Numbered from the stretch's first letter, positions 21,263 to 31,019 are shown. The stretch is DNA of 64,000 nt from Absidia repens (GCA_002105175.1 MCGE01000049.1:124001-188000); one strand, 5' to 3'. Numbers and translations: made by a program. Notes: generated by a model not told the origin, from the letters alone.

Positions 21263-23633
21263 GCGCTACTAGACACAGGCACTGATGTGTCTGTCATAAG
21301 TTTAGATATTTGTGTAAAAAATAATTTTGTTATTAATAAAGAAAAAGCCTTAATTGAAGGTGTTGGAAAAAATAATTTTGTTAACCAAATTGGATACACT
21401 GATGTATTGCCCATCTCTTTCAATAATAAAAAAATAAATCATAGTTTTAAAGTAATTGAAATGCATGATGATTTATTATTAGGTATGGACTTGGTACAGA
21501 AATGTCATATCACTATTAGTAATATACCACATAACTGGGATGACAACGATGTGCACATATTTGACGATCATATTGATGATTCACTAGTGCCAAATGACAC
21601 CCCAGCTGGAACGGAGTTTGAAAGAAAACATTTTTTTTCTACTCTCAAACCCCTTCTGGAACAAAACTCATGCATAGATAAAAATACTTTTTGTACTGTA
21701 CCTGAATCAATAGTTGAACTACCAACAGAAAATGTTTCTCGAACATTTTTCAGACAATACCCTATACCCATTGCTTTACAAGCCTTAGTAGATGAAACCG
21801 TAAATAAATGGTTACAAGAGGGTACAATCACGTTAGCCCCAGTCAACACATCATGGAACAGTCCGTTGACTCTGGCACCGAAAAAGATGAATTCGGAAAT
21901 ACCACTACAAAACGAGCTTGTTTAGATCCACGGCATATTAATAAATTTTTGCCTGATGATAAATTTCCCTTGCCTCTGATTAGAGACATTTTTTCATCAC
22001 TTAAGTGGATCAGCTGTTTTACCACCCTTGATCTGCAGAGTGCTTTTCACCGATTTCAAATCGCACCTGAAGATCAACATAAGACAACTTTCACACATAA
22101 TGGATTACAATATATGTTTCAAGGTTGTCCTTTTGGACTTAAACCACTATCAGCTAAGTTTCAAAGGGTGATGAACATTATTTTTAGAGATGTACCTTTC
22201 GTACATGTATTTGTGGATGATATAATTGTCCATTCTAAAAATATCAGTGAGCATACACATCATGTATGTACAGCAATAAAAAAATTAACAGATGTCAATT
22301 TAATTTTAAATTCAAAGAAAAGTCACTTTGCACAGAGATGTCTCTATCTTTTGGGATTCTGCATCTCTGATGTCGGGGTTTCTTTGGATAAGCGTAAACT
22401 CACCAATGTAATGGACTGGCCTATTCCTGTGACAGGTCGAGATATCCAAAGTTTTTTGGGAGTAGCTAATTATTTTAGGGAACATATTCCTAAAATTGCC
22501 GAGTTGACCGCCCATTAGATGCATTACGATCTTATCAGAAGTTACCCATCCCTAAAGACAAATGGACGGATGAATGCATTACTCATTTTGTAAAAATAAA
22601 AAAGGCTCTACTATATGATACCCTTTTAACACATCCTGATTTAAATGCACATTTTTATGTTGCCACTGATGCCTCTGATACAGGCATTGGTGCTGTTTTA
22701 TTTCAGATTATTGATAATCATATCAAATATATTAGTTTTTATGGCACGATCACTCTCTAAATCTGAGCGTAATTATAGTGTCACTAAGCGTGAACTCCTC
22801 GCTATGGTCTTTGCTTTAAAGAAATTTGATAAATTTTTATGGGGTAATAAATTTACCTTACAAACTGATCATAAAGCATTAACATACATCCATACACAGC
22901 GTATAGCTAATTCGATGATGATCAATTGGTTAGATACTATTTTAAAGTACACCTTTGATGTTGTCCATCTCCCTGGTCTTGACAATGTCTTACCAGATAT
23001 GTTATCACGCTTGTTTTCGGACCAAAACATGCTGGAGGAGGGTACATTGGCATATAAGCCAAATAATGATGGTCAACACCATATAAAACAGTTGCTCAAT
23101 AATAAAAAATATAAAATAAATAAGTCGGTACAGCAATTTATCACCAATAAAAAAAATAAGGCGATATTCAAGATCCGACATTTACATCTACCAGAAGCCC
23201 ATCACACAGAAATGATGACACCACCAAAAGAAGAACATCAATCTCTTCTAGAACATGCCCATTTGTTAGGACATTTTGGTGCCAATAGCATTGTTAAAAG
23301 TCTACGTAAAGATGGCATTTTTTGGACGAATATCATGAATGACGCATTAGAGGTGGTTAAAAAATGCCACCAATGTCAAAAATATAATATTAGTAAAAAG
23401 GGTTATAATCCTTTGCGTCCAATTTATGCAAATATACCTGGTGATCATTGGGCAGTGGATCTTGCAGGTCCATTTAAAACATCATTTAATGGTAATCACT
23501 ATATCTTAGTGATGGTAGATGTATGTACCCGATTTTGTATTTTAAGAGCATTACCCAACAAACAATCAGATACCCTAGTAAAAATTTCATCAAAATTTTC
23601 TGCGATTTCGGTTTTCCGAAAATTTGCAATCTG
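21263..23633 (+). pseudogene. pol: Broken pol: protease, RT, RNase H and N-terminal integrase
   Basis: Directly after the TAA come protease LLDTGTDVSVIS (Asp-Thr-Gly), then RT: YPIPIALQALVDETVNKWLQ, CLDPRHINKF, LDLQSAFHRFQIAPEDQHKT, GLKPLSAKFQRVMN and catalytic FVDDIIVHS near 22210. RNase H follows (YVATDASDTGIGAVLF, RELLAMVFALKKFDKFLWG, LQTDHKAL), then the integrase zinc region HAHLLGHFG...CHQC and the first catalytic Asp in HWAVDLAGPF. Against the 38-kb copy I see frame breaks near 21885 (five A instead of six), 22511 (1-nt loss), about 22735 (extra T) and 23590-23630. Most lie in homopolymers. Confidence 0.9.
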
Positions 23634-24508
23634 ACAATGGTACAGAATTTAAAAATTCATTTATGAAAAAGTTAACTGAATCAATTGGCTTTGATCACAG
23701 ATTGGTTACTCCATATCACCCTAGGGCGAATGGACTAGCAGAACGATATGTATATAAAACATTGGAAGTAATTAGAAAAAGAATAGATGGTAGTCATAAA
23801 GATTGGGATTTCTTTGTGCCTAGCACACAATTAGCTATCAATTTACACTATTCTCAAAAATTAAATTCAGCTCCTTTCGAACTAATGTTTGCTAGAAGAA
23901 TGAATAAATTTGAAGATTACCGAAACTCCAATGAAGTGGCAGAAAAACCAATGTCGCATGAACAAATGATAAAAAGGGTAGACTACATGATGAATGTAGT
24001 CTTTCCAGCAATAAAAGAAAGAACTGAAATGATAAATAAAAGCCAAAGGGATAAATTTGATAAAAAAAATAATATCACTGAATTTAAACCTGGGTGCCAC
24101 GTAATGATAAAGTTACCATCACGAACATCAAAATTAGCACCTATATATCAGGGACCCTATACAGTTGTCAGAAAAACACAAGGTGGATCTTATGTTTTAC
24201 AAGATGAAAATCAAATGTTAACATCAAGAGATTATCCTCCTTCTGATTTAAAATTGATTTCACAAGATGAAGTACTAGAAGGTGATGATCTATATGAAAT
24301 ACAATCTATTATTGGTCATACCGGTACTAGTGGAAAAAGAAAATATTTAGTGCGATGGAAAGGATACGGTCCTGAAGAAGATAGCTGGTTAACACCAGAC
24401 AAATTCACCGATCCTATATCCATACAGCAATACTGGGAAAGATTGGGTAAAGAAGATGATACTAAAAAAAGTCCCTTAAAAAAGAAAAGGAAATACAACA
24501 AAAAATAA
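23624..24508 (+). CDS. C-terminal integrase with chromodomain, 294-aa open frame
   Basis: Open frame carrying the second integrase Asp (QSDNGTEFKNSFM), the catalytic-Glu region TPYHPRANGLAERYV and SAPFELMFARRMN. Next come the GPF/Y-like region PIYQGPYTVVRKTQGGSYVL and a chromodomain: YEIQSIIGHTG, KYLVRWKGYGPEEDSWL, then a helix SIQQYWERLG. It ends in a Lys-rich tail. The ATG at 23624 is probably only an internal methionine, the true polyprotein start being gag. The chromodomain would tether integration to modified chromatin (family knowledge). Confidence 0.92.
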   Translation: MQSDNGTEFKNSFMKKLTESIGFDHRLVTPYHPRANGLAERYVYKTLEVIRKRIDGSHKDWDFFVPSTQLAINLHYSQKLNSAPFELMFARRMNKFEDYRNSNEVAEKPMSHEQMIKRVDYMMNVVFPAIKERTEMINKSQRDKFDKKNNITEFKPGCHVMIKLPSRTSKLAPIYQGPYTVVRKTQGGSYVLQDENQMLTSRDYPPSDLKLISQDEVLEGDDLYEIQSIIGHTGTSGKRKYLVRWKGYGPEEDSWLTPDKFTDPISIQQYWERLGKEDDTKKSPLKKKRKYNKK

Positions 24509-24576
24509 TAAACTTCGGTTGTAAATAAACAAAGGCCTAAAACAAATAAGAAATAAATATACGTATATTTCAACCT

Positions 24577-24585
24577 GGAGGAGGG
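24577..24585 (+). promoter_or_regulatory. Polypurine tract GGAGGAGGG
   Basis: Purine-only run ending three bases before the 3' LTR, the expected place for the plus-strand primer of an LTR retroelement. Confidence 0.7.
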
Positions 24586-24588
24586 TAA

Positions 24589-24933
24589 TGTTGTATTTTG
24601 CATATGAATGTAGCAATGAAATAAAATAAAGTGTGACATTGATGTAAATCATGCACAATGTAAATGAAATAAAAATAAATTTAAATACAGCGCTACAATG
24701 CAAGGGCTCAGATCATATATGGGTGTCATGATCTGATTTCACTTTTTCATGTCTTTGAAAAAGAAACCCATTTATTATATCAAACCGTAGTAGTAGTTAT
24801 ACTGTTTCATATCATAATCACATCATTATAAAAAGATGCTTGATTTATATCAAATAAAGGTTATCAACATTCTCATCTTATTTTTTATTTTTTATTTTAC
24901 TTTTATTTTATTTTAAAAACCTAAACTACAACA
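24589..24933 (+). repeat. 3' LTR, 345 bp
   Basis: Compared base by base by eye with 19685-20029 and found identical in length and sequence; followed by the GACTT duplication. Confidence 0.95.
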
Positions 24934-25600
24934 GACTTGAAAATGTTTGGACAGGGTTGAATCGGTTTGACATAGACTTGGACAGACTTGGAGTATGCTT
25001 GAATATGTTTGGACAGACTTGGTTGGGTTGAGTTGGCATGCGTTGACTTGAATAGGCTTGGACAGACCTGGAGCAGCTTGGCAATAACTTGAGTAGGCTT
25101 GGATTGAATTGACGTGGACCCCAATTGAAATAGGTTTGGACAGGCTTGGATTGACTTGAATTGACTTGGATTGACTTGGACAGGCTTGGAGAGACTTGAC
25201 GTAGGCTTGGAATTGACTTGGATTGGCTTGGAATTGACTTGAATTGACTTGGACAGGCTTGGAGAGACATGGCGTAGGCTTGGATTGACTTGGATTGGCT
25301 TGGAATTGACTTGGATTGGCTTGGATTGGCTTGGATTGGCTTGAAATTGACTTGGATTGACTTGGACAGGCTTGGAGAGACTTGACGTAGGCTTGGAATT
25401 GACTTGGATTGGCTTGGAATTGACTTGAATTGACTTGGACAGGCTTGGAATTGACTTGGATTGGCTTGGAATTGACTTGAATTGACTTGAATTGACTTGA
25501 ATTGACTTGAATTGACTTGAATTGACTTGGACAGGCTTGGAGAGACTTGGCGTAGGCTTGAATCTGCTTGAATCTACTTGAATAGGCATGGACCCCCCAG
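24934..25600. repeat. 10-11 bp minisatellite (GACTTGGATT-type), right half
   Basis: Runs of CTTGAATTGA, CTTGGATTGG, CTTGGACAGG and CTTGGAATTGA, units 10 or 11 bases, with higher-order blocks (the ACAGGCTTGGAGAGACTTG segment recurs). Long minus-strand frames of Ser-Lys-Pro-Ile-Gln-Val type are artefacts of the period. Confidence 0.9.
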
Positions 25601-25729
25601 GAATGGCGTGCCTATATTAAAAGTGCAATACAATGTATGTCAATACAGTATAACACTTTCATATTGTAAAAAGAAAAAGAAAATACCACTTACCTTACTG
25701 TATGTCATCGAGATGGCCAAGAGACTGGG

Positions 25730-25990
25730 CAGGCTTGAGAGGACTTGACCAAATGAGGAAGACTTGACCAAATGAGGAAGGACTTGACCAAATGAGAAGG
25801 ACTTGACCAAATGAGGAGGACTTGACCAGAGGGAGGAGGAAGACTTGACCAAATGAGGAAGACTTGACCAGAGGGAGGAGGAAGACTTGACCAGAGGGAG
25901 GAGGAAGACTTCACCAGAGGAAGGAGGAAGACTTGACCAAATGAGGAGGACTTGACCAGAGGGAGGAGGAAGACTTGACCAGGGAAATGG
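25730..25990. repeat. Second minisatellite: GACTTGACCAAATGAGGAA / GACTTGACCAGAGGGAGGAG
   Basis: About ten alternating units of 18-25 bp, each starting GACTTGACCA, with two unit types (CAAATGAGGA and CAGAGGGAGGAGGAA). It abuts the decamer array and shares the GACTTG word with it, suggesting common origin. Not a CRISPR array: units are contiguous, without unique spacers. Confidence 0.85.
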
Positions 25991-26307
25991 AGGTGGGAAA
26001 GGAGAGAAGGGAGATGGGAAAGGGAAGAGAGAAAACTAAACTAAGGGGGAATACTAATTTTCATTCTAGGTCTACTGTCAAGCAGCTGCGACCCTTGAGC
26101 CCCGTAGGGAGGGGTTAAGAGATAAGTTTGGTATCATGGTAGTTGAAACTTATCAATCCCAAAGAAAAAGAAGAAAGAAAAGTAATTCTGAAGGTTTTTG
26201 GGGTCTATTTATATTTTTAAATCTCGCAGTCTCATATGAAAAATTTTTCCAACTTGCACTCGTAGCCAACCAATTTCAAGCCACCATTAGTCAGACAAGG
26301 ACAACAG

Positions 26308-26425
26308 CCTCATAAAAAAATTAAACCGCCGTCCGACAACCAAGCATAAATGCCTCATAATAAATTAAACCGCCGTCCGGCAGCCAAGCGTAAGTGCCTC
26401 AAAAAAAATTAAATCGCCGTCGGCC
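26308..26425. repeat. Three tandem ~46-bp units with AAATTAAACCGCCGTCCG
   Basis: Each unit starts CCTCA, has an A-rich stretch, then TTAAACCGCCGTCCG(A/G)C and AACCAAGC. The third unit is degenerate. GC-rich blocks stand out in AT-rich surroundings. Function unknown. Confidence 0.7.
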
Positions 26426-27039
26426 AGAGGACAAGAGTAGTCGCAAAGAAAAATTAATACAGCACACATGTACAGTAGATCCTGTATCATAGACATACTG
26501 CAAACTGCTCTACACATATTAAAGAAAGAAACTCCATTAACATCGTCTGTGTTGACATTATGCCAACAAAAAAAAGCAAAGAAAAAAAAAACCAGGAGAT
26601 CACCAACTAGAGGGCGGGAAGACAGAGGAAACAAAAAGAAAAACCCCAATAGTACTTTTTTTTTTAAAAGAGCAAGATTTTTTTTTACCCACCGGGGTTT
26701 TCCGGCTTCTTCCTCATTATTATTTTTTTATAATAAACGCTCTGGCGCTCCGCTGGAGCTTTTGGAAATCTTTCGATTTACTGGGTGTCACAGTCTTTTA
26801 TTAAAGTGTGGGTTTCGATGGGATAGAATTAAAGCCTCCGCCATTTCGCACTTTGGTGGGCAGCCCCTTGGGGCCCAACCGTCGTGCTCAGCACGTCGTC
26901 AATGGGTACTTTTTTTTGTGTGTGGTGAAAAATAGAAGGTCGAAAAATAGGATGACTGAACCATTCGCACTCCGCCTCTCATGGATTTAAATTTTCTCGC
27001 CCCTCTTTTTTTCTTCCTCTTTCTCTTTTTTTTTTTTTT

Positions 27040-27260
27040 TTTTTAGAACATCAACTGTGGATTTAGTGATCTTGGATTAGTGCTTAGAACTTGAATCAGG
27101 GACCTTTTGAAAAGTGCAATACAAACTTCATGGGGAAACCCTTCCATTTTGCATTCGTGATCTTTGACCGTCCTCAAATTAGCATTCATTTTAGAATAGT
27201 GTCATTAGCTCAGCTTAGCGTTAGTTATCATAGTTTATATTGCGTCTATATCAGAATTAA
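27040..27260 (+). repeat. Copy of the dispersed GATGCATGGGGAAACCC repeat
   Basis: Diverged copy: CTTCATGGGGAAACCCTTCC, ATTTTGCATTCGTGATCTTT, TTAGCTCAGCTTAGCGTTAG. Same order of blocks as at 8 kb and 17 kb. Confidence 0.55.
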
Positions 27261-27394
27261 ACATATCTTGTCTATTTACAATTATTCTCTTATGCCTTTC
27301 ATTGTCTCGCTGAATGGGCATGGCATACATACAGTATGTGCGTGGAAAAAAAAAACCGGTGTGTGTGTGGGGGTGGGGGGTTTATACAAGAAAT

Positions 27395-27545
27395 GTTTCC
27401 ATTTTGGGCACGGAAGCAAAAGAGGAGATGTTCCATTTTGGGCACGGAAGCAAAAGAGGAAATGTTTTACTTTAGGTACGGAAGCATATTTGTATAGAAA
27501 TATAAAAAATGACAGGAAATGTTTCTACTTTGGGCACGGAACAGT
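27395..27545 (+). repeat. Tandem ~38-bp units TTTTGGGCACGGAAGCAAAA
   Basis: Four units of (C/A)ATTTTGGGCACGGAAGCAAA plus GAGGAAATGTTCC with variation. Related, inverse-oriented units occur at 57960-58205. Confidence 0.65.
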
Positions 27546-27916
27546 TATTTTATTAAAGTGTGGGTTTCGATGGGATAGGATTAAAGCCTCCGCCATTTCG
27601 CACTTTGGTGGGCGGCCCCTTGGGGCTAAACCGTTGTGCTCAGCGCGTCGTCAATGGGTTTGTTTGCGTGCTGAAAAGAAAAAAAAATAGAGAAGGGATA
27701 AGAGCCTCCGCCATTTCGCACTTTGGTGGGCAGCCTCTTGGGGCTCAACCGTCGTGCTCAGCGCGTCGTCAATAGGCTTTTTGTGTTCTGAAATAATAGC
27801 TTACTTGAAATGCATCGGATAGATTAGAGTTTGATTATGTAGTGGTTGCAACTGCCTTTCCACTGGAAGATAAAACGAATTATGCTCTATGGTAATTATG
27901 GCAATTGTCCGTTTAT

Positions 27917-28500
27917 TTAATTTTTATTTGCAGTTCCCTGATTTTTTGACATAAAAAAAAAAGCTGGATGATTCAGGCTCCGCATTTTGATTTCTATTTT
28001 TTTTTGGCCCCCATTTTTTTTCCCTCTTTTTCTTTCTTTTTTATTTTTTTCCTTTATGATAGTCTGAATGATATGATGGCATGGCTCATTGGGGAACTGG
28101 TGATCTAGGATTAGTGTTAGAACTTGAATTAGGGGCGTTTTAAAAAACGCAAAACAAACATCATGGGGAAACGCTTTCATTTTGGATGAAGGATTTAGGA
28201 ACGACAGTAGATTAGCATTCAGTAGTTTAGTAATAGTTTGTCATTGTATATATCTACGACTGAATAAATGTGTTCTTTTTATTATATTTAGTATCTCTGT
28301 TGTACGTTTACATTATGAGCTTCATTGAATGTGTATTACATATGCATAGAAAAAAAAAAAGTGTGTCTATATATATATATAAGGGATGTGTTTGTGTGAA
28401 AAAACAGGTATTACAGTGTATTTTATTGTGGTGGGGTATATTGAAGAACAAAGTTGAGAATAGTATTAATTATGTAGCTACTGAGTGACAAGGAGTTTCT
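27917..28500 (+). repeat. Duplicated ~600-bp segment (partner 36928-37590)
   Basis: Both copies share, in order: GGCCCCCATTTTTTTTCCC, a T-rich stretch, ATGATAGTCTGAA, TGGGGTACTGGTGATCTAGG or close variant, the ATCATGGGGAAAC core (28155, 37160), GTTGTACGTTTACATTATGA, GTGTGTCTATATAT and TGTGTTTGTGTGAAAAAACA. This is a larger member of the CATGGGGAAACCC repeat family. The second copy has extra sequence near 37376-37440. Confidence 0.7.
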
Positions 28501-28829
28501 GAAGTGTGGGTTTTGATGGAAGACTCTGTGATTTAGCACTATGAGTGGGCAGCGATTGAGAAAAAAAGGATGGACGATTCCTATGGTGGGCAGGGCTCTG
28601 TTTGAAAAAGAGAGTCGGAGGGACAAAAAAACGAAATTAAAGCTACTATAGCTGAGTTTTCTTACGGTCCTTAATTTTTTTAATATATAATAAAGTTACT
28701 TTATTAAGTCTCGTATTCATCACACTACGTTCTCAATATACTGTATTCAAACGAAACCCCATTAGAAAGAGACAGACTGTTGACAAAACAACGACAAGAT
28801 ATACATATACATTTACATACATACAGTAC

Positions 28830-28960
28830 TGTGGTATTTGTCATCCTCTATATTTAAGTTATAAATCAATCTATCAAATATAGCAAATGTCAGACTCATA
28901 TCAGGCACTAACTATCATATTCAATCCCAATCTGTCAGTACACCAATATTTGAAATAAAC
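28830..28960 (+). repeat. LTR fragment, family C (TGTCGTATTTGTC-type)
   Basis: Starts TGTGGTATTTGTCATCCTCT and runs through CAAATATAGCAAATGTCAGA and CAATCTGTCAGTACACCAA, as in the copies at 58317 and 63197. It is interrupted after about 28945 by other repeat DNA and resumes near 29248. Confidence 0.65.
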
Positions 28961-29262
28961 GCAAAAGGCAAATAAGTGATACAATTGGCTACTCTTTTTA
29001 CTTAATATTCAAACATGTCATATTTATATCTTTTTTTATAGCTAAGTGAGTCATAATGAAATGGTTACAATTTGGGATAATCTGAAGTGATGTTGGGGAA
29101 GTAGTTTAGCGGGTGATGAAGTATGAATAAAATAAGGTATAGGGTATGTAGTACCTATTAAAATGTCAAAGTGAAGAAATGCGGAGCGGGGTATAAATAA
29201 ATAAAGATGTGGAAGATGGGAAATAGGTTTGGTATCACAAATACAACAATAATCATTCAATC

Positions 29263-29586
29263 TGTCGTATTCCTGGTTCCTGCTTAGCAATATTTACATC
29301 AAAAGCATCTATGCCATCATCATTTGTATATCCGACTTATCTCTTCACTCTATTTTTTACCCCTGAATTCCCCACTTATTCTCACACTTGTCATTCAACA
29401 CATCAGATAGCACACAGCCTCAACTATCCGTAGTCTCAAATACACCGTTATCATGCTCCCATCCACAGCCACAAATATCTTCATTTTATTATAAAAAGAC
29501 TTGACATTTTATCAATTAAATAAAAAACCATATCAATTGTATCACTTATTTTACTCTTGTCTTTTTATTATCTCACATCCATTTCA
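29263..29586 (+). repeat. Solo LTR, family B, with CAATC target duplication
   Basis: TGTCGTATTCCTGGTTCCTG ... ACATCCATTTCA, 324 bp. Flanked by CAATC at 29258-29262 and 29587-29591. It is inserted in a family C LTR. The internal ATTATAAAAAG TATA-like box and AAATAAAA are typical of an LTR promoter and poly(A) region. Confidence 0.85.
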
Positions 29587-29622
29587 CAATCATCTAATCA
29601 CAGTCCAATGATTTATTCCCTC

Positions 29623-30228
29623 TGTAATAGTTGGTGTAGTAGATGAGTCAAAATAAGTGAGACAAGGTTATATTTTTATTTTAGTAAAATGATGGAAGTG
29701 AAATGGTTGTAATATAAGGGACAAAAGTAAAAATAAGTGATACAATTGATAAAATGTCAAGTCTTTTTATAATAAAATGAAGATATTTGTGGCTGTGGAT
29801 GGGAGCATGATAACGGAATATTTGAGACTACGGATAATTGAAGGCTGTGTGCTATCTGATGTGTTGAATGACAAGCGTGAGAATAAGTGGGGAATTCAGG
29901 GGTAAAAAATAGAGTGAAGAGATAAGGCGGATATACAAATACAGATGGTATAGATACTTTGATGTAAATATTGCTAATCAGGAACCAAGAATACGACAGG
30001 AAGGCTTTTATAATAAAATTGGGGAAGCGGTTGTTGGAATAATAAATTTCTACTACTAAGGTATTATTGGATAATATAGAGATGGAGGAATAAATCATTG
30101 GACTGTGATTAGATGATTGAATGATTATTGGGATTGAATATGACAGTTAGTTCCTGATCTGAGTCTGACATTTGCTATATTTGATAGATTTTTTTATAAT
30201 CTAAATATAGAAGGTGACAAATACGACA
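29623..30228 (-). repeat. LTR, family C, reverse, interrupted by a family B LTR
   Basis: Plus-strand start TGTAATAG and end ACAAATACGACA are the complements of the family C ends. The body is split by the family B LTR at 29699-29998. It includes the complements of TTATAAAAGCC and AATTTATTATTCCAA, which recur at 58790 and 63350. Confidence 0.7.
29699..29998 (-). repeat. Solo LTR, family B, reverse, with GGAAG target duplication
   Basis: TGAAATGGTTGT ... GAATACGACA on the plus strand, flanked by GGAAG at 29694-29698 and 29999-30003. 300 bp. Confidence 0.85.
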
Positions 30229-30238
30229 ACAAACTAAT

Positions 30239-30658
30239 ATGAATTGGACACTCACCAAAGAAGAACAAAATTGCTATCATCAAGAAATGGTTAACATCAA
30301 AAAGGAGGAATACTTCGACCTATATTTTTTGGAAAAGCAAGCTCAAATTCAACGATTTCATGTTTTGGATAATGACTTGGTCCCTAACATAATCAACTTG
30401 GCCCATATAACTATTGGACCACAAGAAAACCGTGTTAGGTACTATGAAAAACTTATGTCTTTCTTAAGAATACAAACAAAACATTTTGGTACAGGTGAAC
30501 GGCGGGTAATCCGTGACCATGTTAAACAAAAGGATCAATGGCTAAACGATGGAGGTCCATCTCTAGGTGGCCTGTGGGATGTTAACGATGACCTCGAACT
30601 TAGTAAATTGCTTGGTTGGGATGAAATCATCACTTGGGCAATGAAGGAGGATGCTTGA
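30239..30658 (+). CDS. Multicopy unrecognised protein, 139 aa (family X, intact copy)
   Basis: Begins MNWTLTKEEQNCYHQEMVNI and ends in TGA after ITWAMKEDA. It is highly charged and helical in the first two-thirds, then has the motif RRVIRDHVKQKDQWLNDGGP followed by SLGGLWDVNDDLELSKLLGW. I do not recognise the family. Paralogous copies are at 30767-31018, 49969-50371 (minus, broken) and 63706 onward; conservation of DQWLNDGGP / DPWVNGGGP / DPWWSTGGQ argues that it is or was a real protein. It starts 10 bases beyond a reverse family C LTR. After the stop the flank GCATGAAACATTATAAAATT and GTATAAATACCTT resembles a promoter of the next copy. Confidence 0.6.
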   Translation: MNWTLTKEEQNCYHQEMVNIKKEEYFDLYFLEKQAQIQRFHVLDNDLVPNIINLAHITIGPQENRVRYYEKLMSFLRIQTKHFGTGERRVIRDHVKQKDQWLNDGGPSLGGLWDVNDDLELSKLLGWDEIITWAMKEDA

Positions 30659-30766
30659 TTGGAAGGTTTGGTCGGAGTGGAGGTGTGCGTGCCGCACGCT
30701 CAGTTTTGGTTTCGTGCCCGAGGCATGAAACATTATAAAATTTAGTATAAATACCTTAGAAAAACA

Positions 30767-31018
30767 TTGAAAAAGAAAATTATTACAGTTTTTCCGAACA
30801 CAAATGGTCGGACAGAACGGAAGCATTCGAAGAATCATCTGGACTCACTTGGAAGCCCAGGACCCTTGGGTAAACGGTGGAGGTCCGCCTCTTCCAAGGG
30901 AGGAGGATGTCGGGGGACTGGACCTCGCCGCTTTGTTTGGTGTAGAAGACGTCCTTAGTTGGGCGACCGGCGGCGGACATAGAAAAGGAAAATTATTATT
31001 ATTAATTATTATATTTTA
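30767..31018 (+). pseudogene. Family X partial tandem copy (C-terminal half)
   Basis: An open frame starting near 30804 reads SIRRIIWTHLEAQDPWVNGG, PPLPREEDVGGLDLAALFG and VEDVLSWATGGG. It aligns with the last ~55 residues of the 30239 copy (ERRVIRDHVKQKDQWLNDGG ... WDEIITWA). The N-terminal half is missing. It follows TATA-like GTATAAATACC. Confidence 0.6.
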
Positions 31019-31019
31019 A

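Larger units (their letters stand above)
19685..24933 (+). mobile_element. Full-length Ty3/gypsy chromovirus (Tf1/sushi-like), 5,249 bp
   Basis: Two 345-bp LTRs (TGTTG...CAACA), which I read as identical, bound gag, protease, RT, RNase H, integrase and a C-terminal chromodomain. A 5-bp duplication GACTT flanks it (19680-19684 and 24934-24938). Order gag-PR-RT-RH-IN-chromodomain defines a chromovirus. No tRNA-type primer site follows the 5' LTR; the ATG begins 10 bases after it. The pol frame is broken by a stop and several 1-nt shifts, although the LTR identity indicates very recent insertion. A related copy is at 38059-41203. Confidence 0.95.
26675..27775 (+). repeat. GC-rich repeat CCGCCATTTCGCACTTTGGT, three copies
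   Basis: Copies at about 26795-26912, 27545-27658 and 27688-27775 share GTGTGGGTTTCGATGGGATA (first two), CCGCCATTTCGCACTTTGGT, the near-palindrome GCCCCTTGGGGC, and CGTGCTCAGC(A/G)CGTCGTC. A shortened copy is at 36843-36960 and a weak one near 28500-28560. CGGGGTTTTCCGGCTTCTTC (about 26693-26712) recurs in inverse orientation near 50560. The frames inside are not supported as genes. A structured RNA or non-autonomous element is possible. Confidence 0.65.

Noticed and set aside
24921..25589. 222-aa minus frame of Ser-Lys-Pro-Ile-Gln-Val-Asn type, and similar frames at 18974-19752
   Set aside because: Product of the 10-11 bp minisatellite; period, not selection, keeps it open.
25730..25990. 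Possible CRISPR-like array
   Set aside because: Units are contiguous and variable without unique spacers, there is no leader or cas gene, and the genome is eukaryotic.
26085..26125. GC-rich GCTGCGACCCTTGAGCCCCG resembling an RNA gene fragment
   Set aside because: Too short and not matching any rRNA, tRNA or snRNA segment I know.
30001..30238. Reverse family C LTR as the 5' LTR of an element carrying family X
   Set aside because: The LTR points the wrong way: the ORF follows the LTR's start rather than its end, and no polypurine tract lies at the joint.
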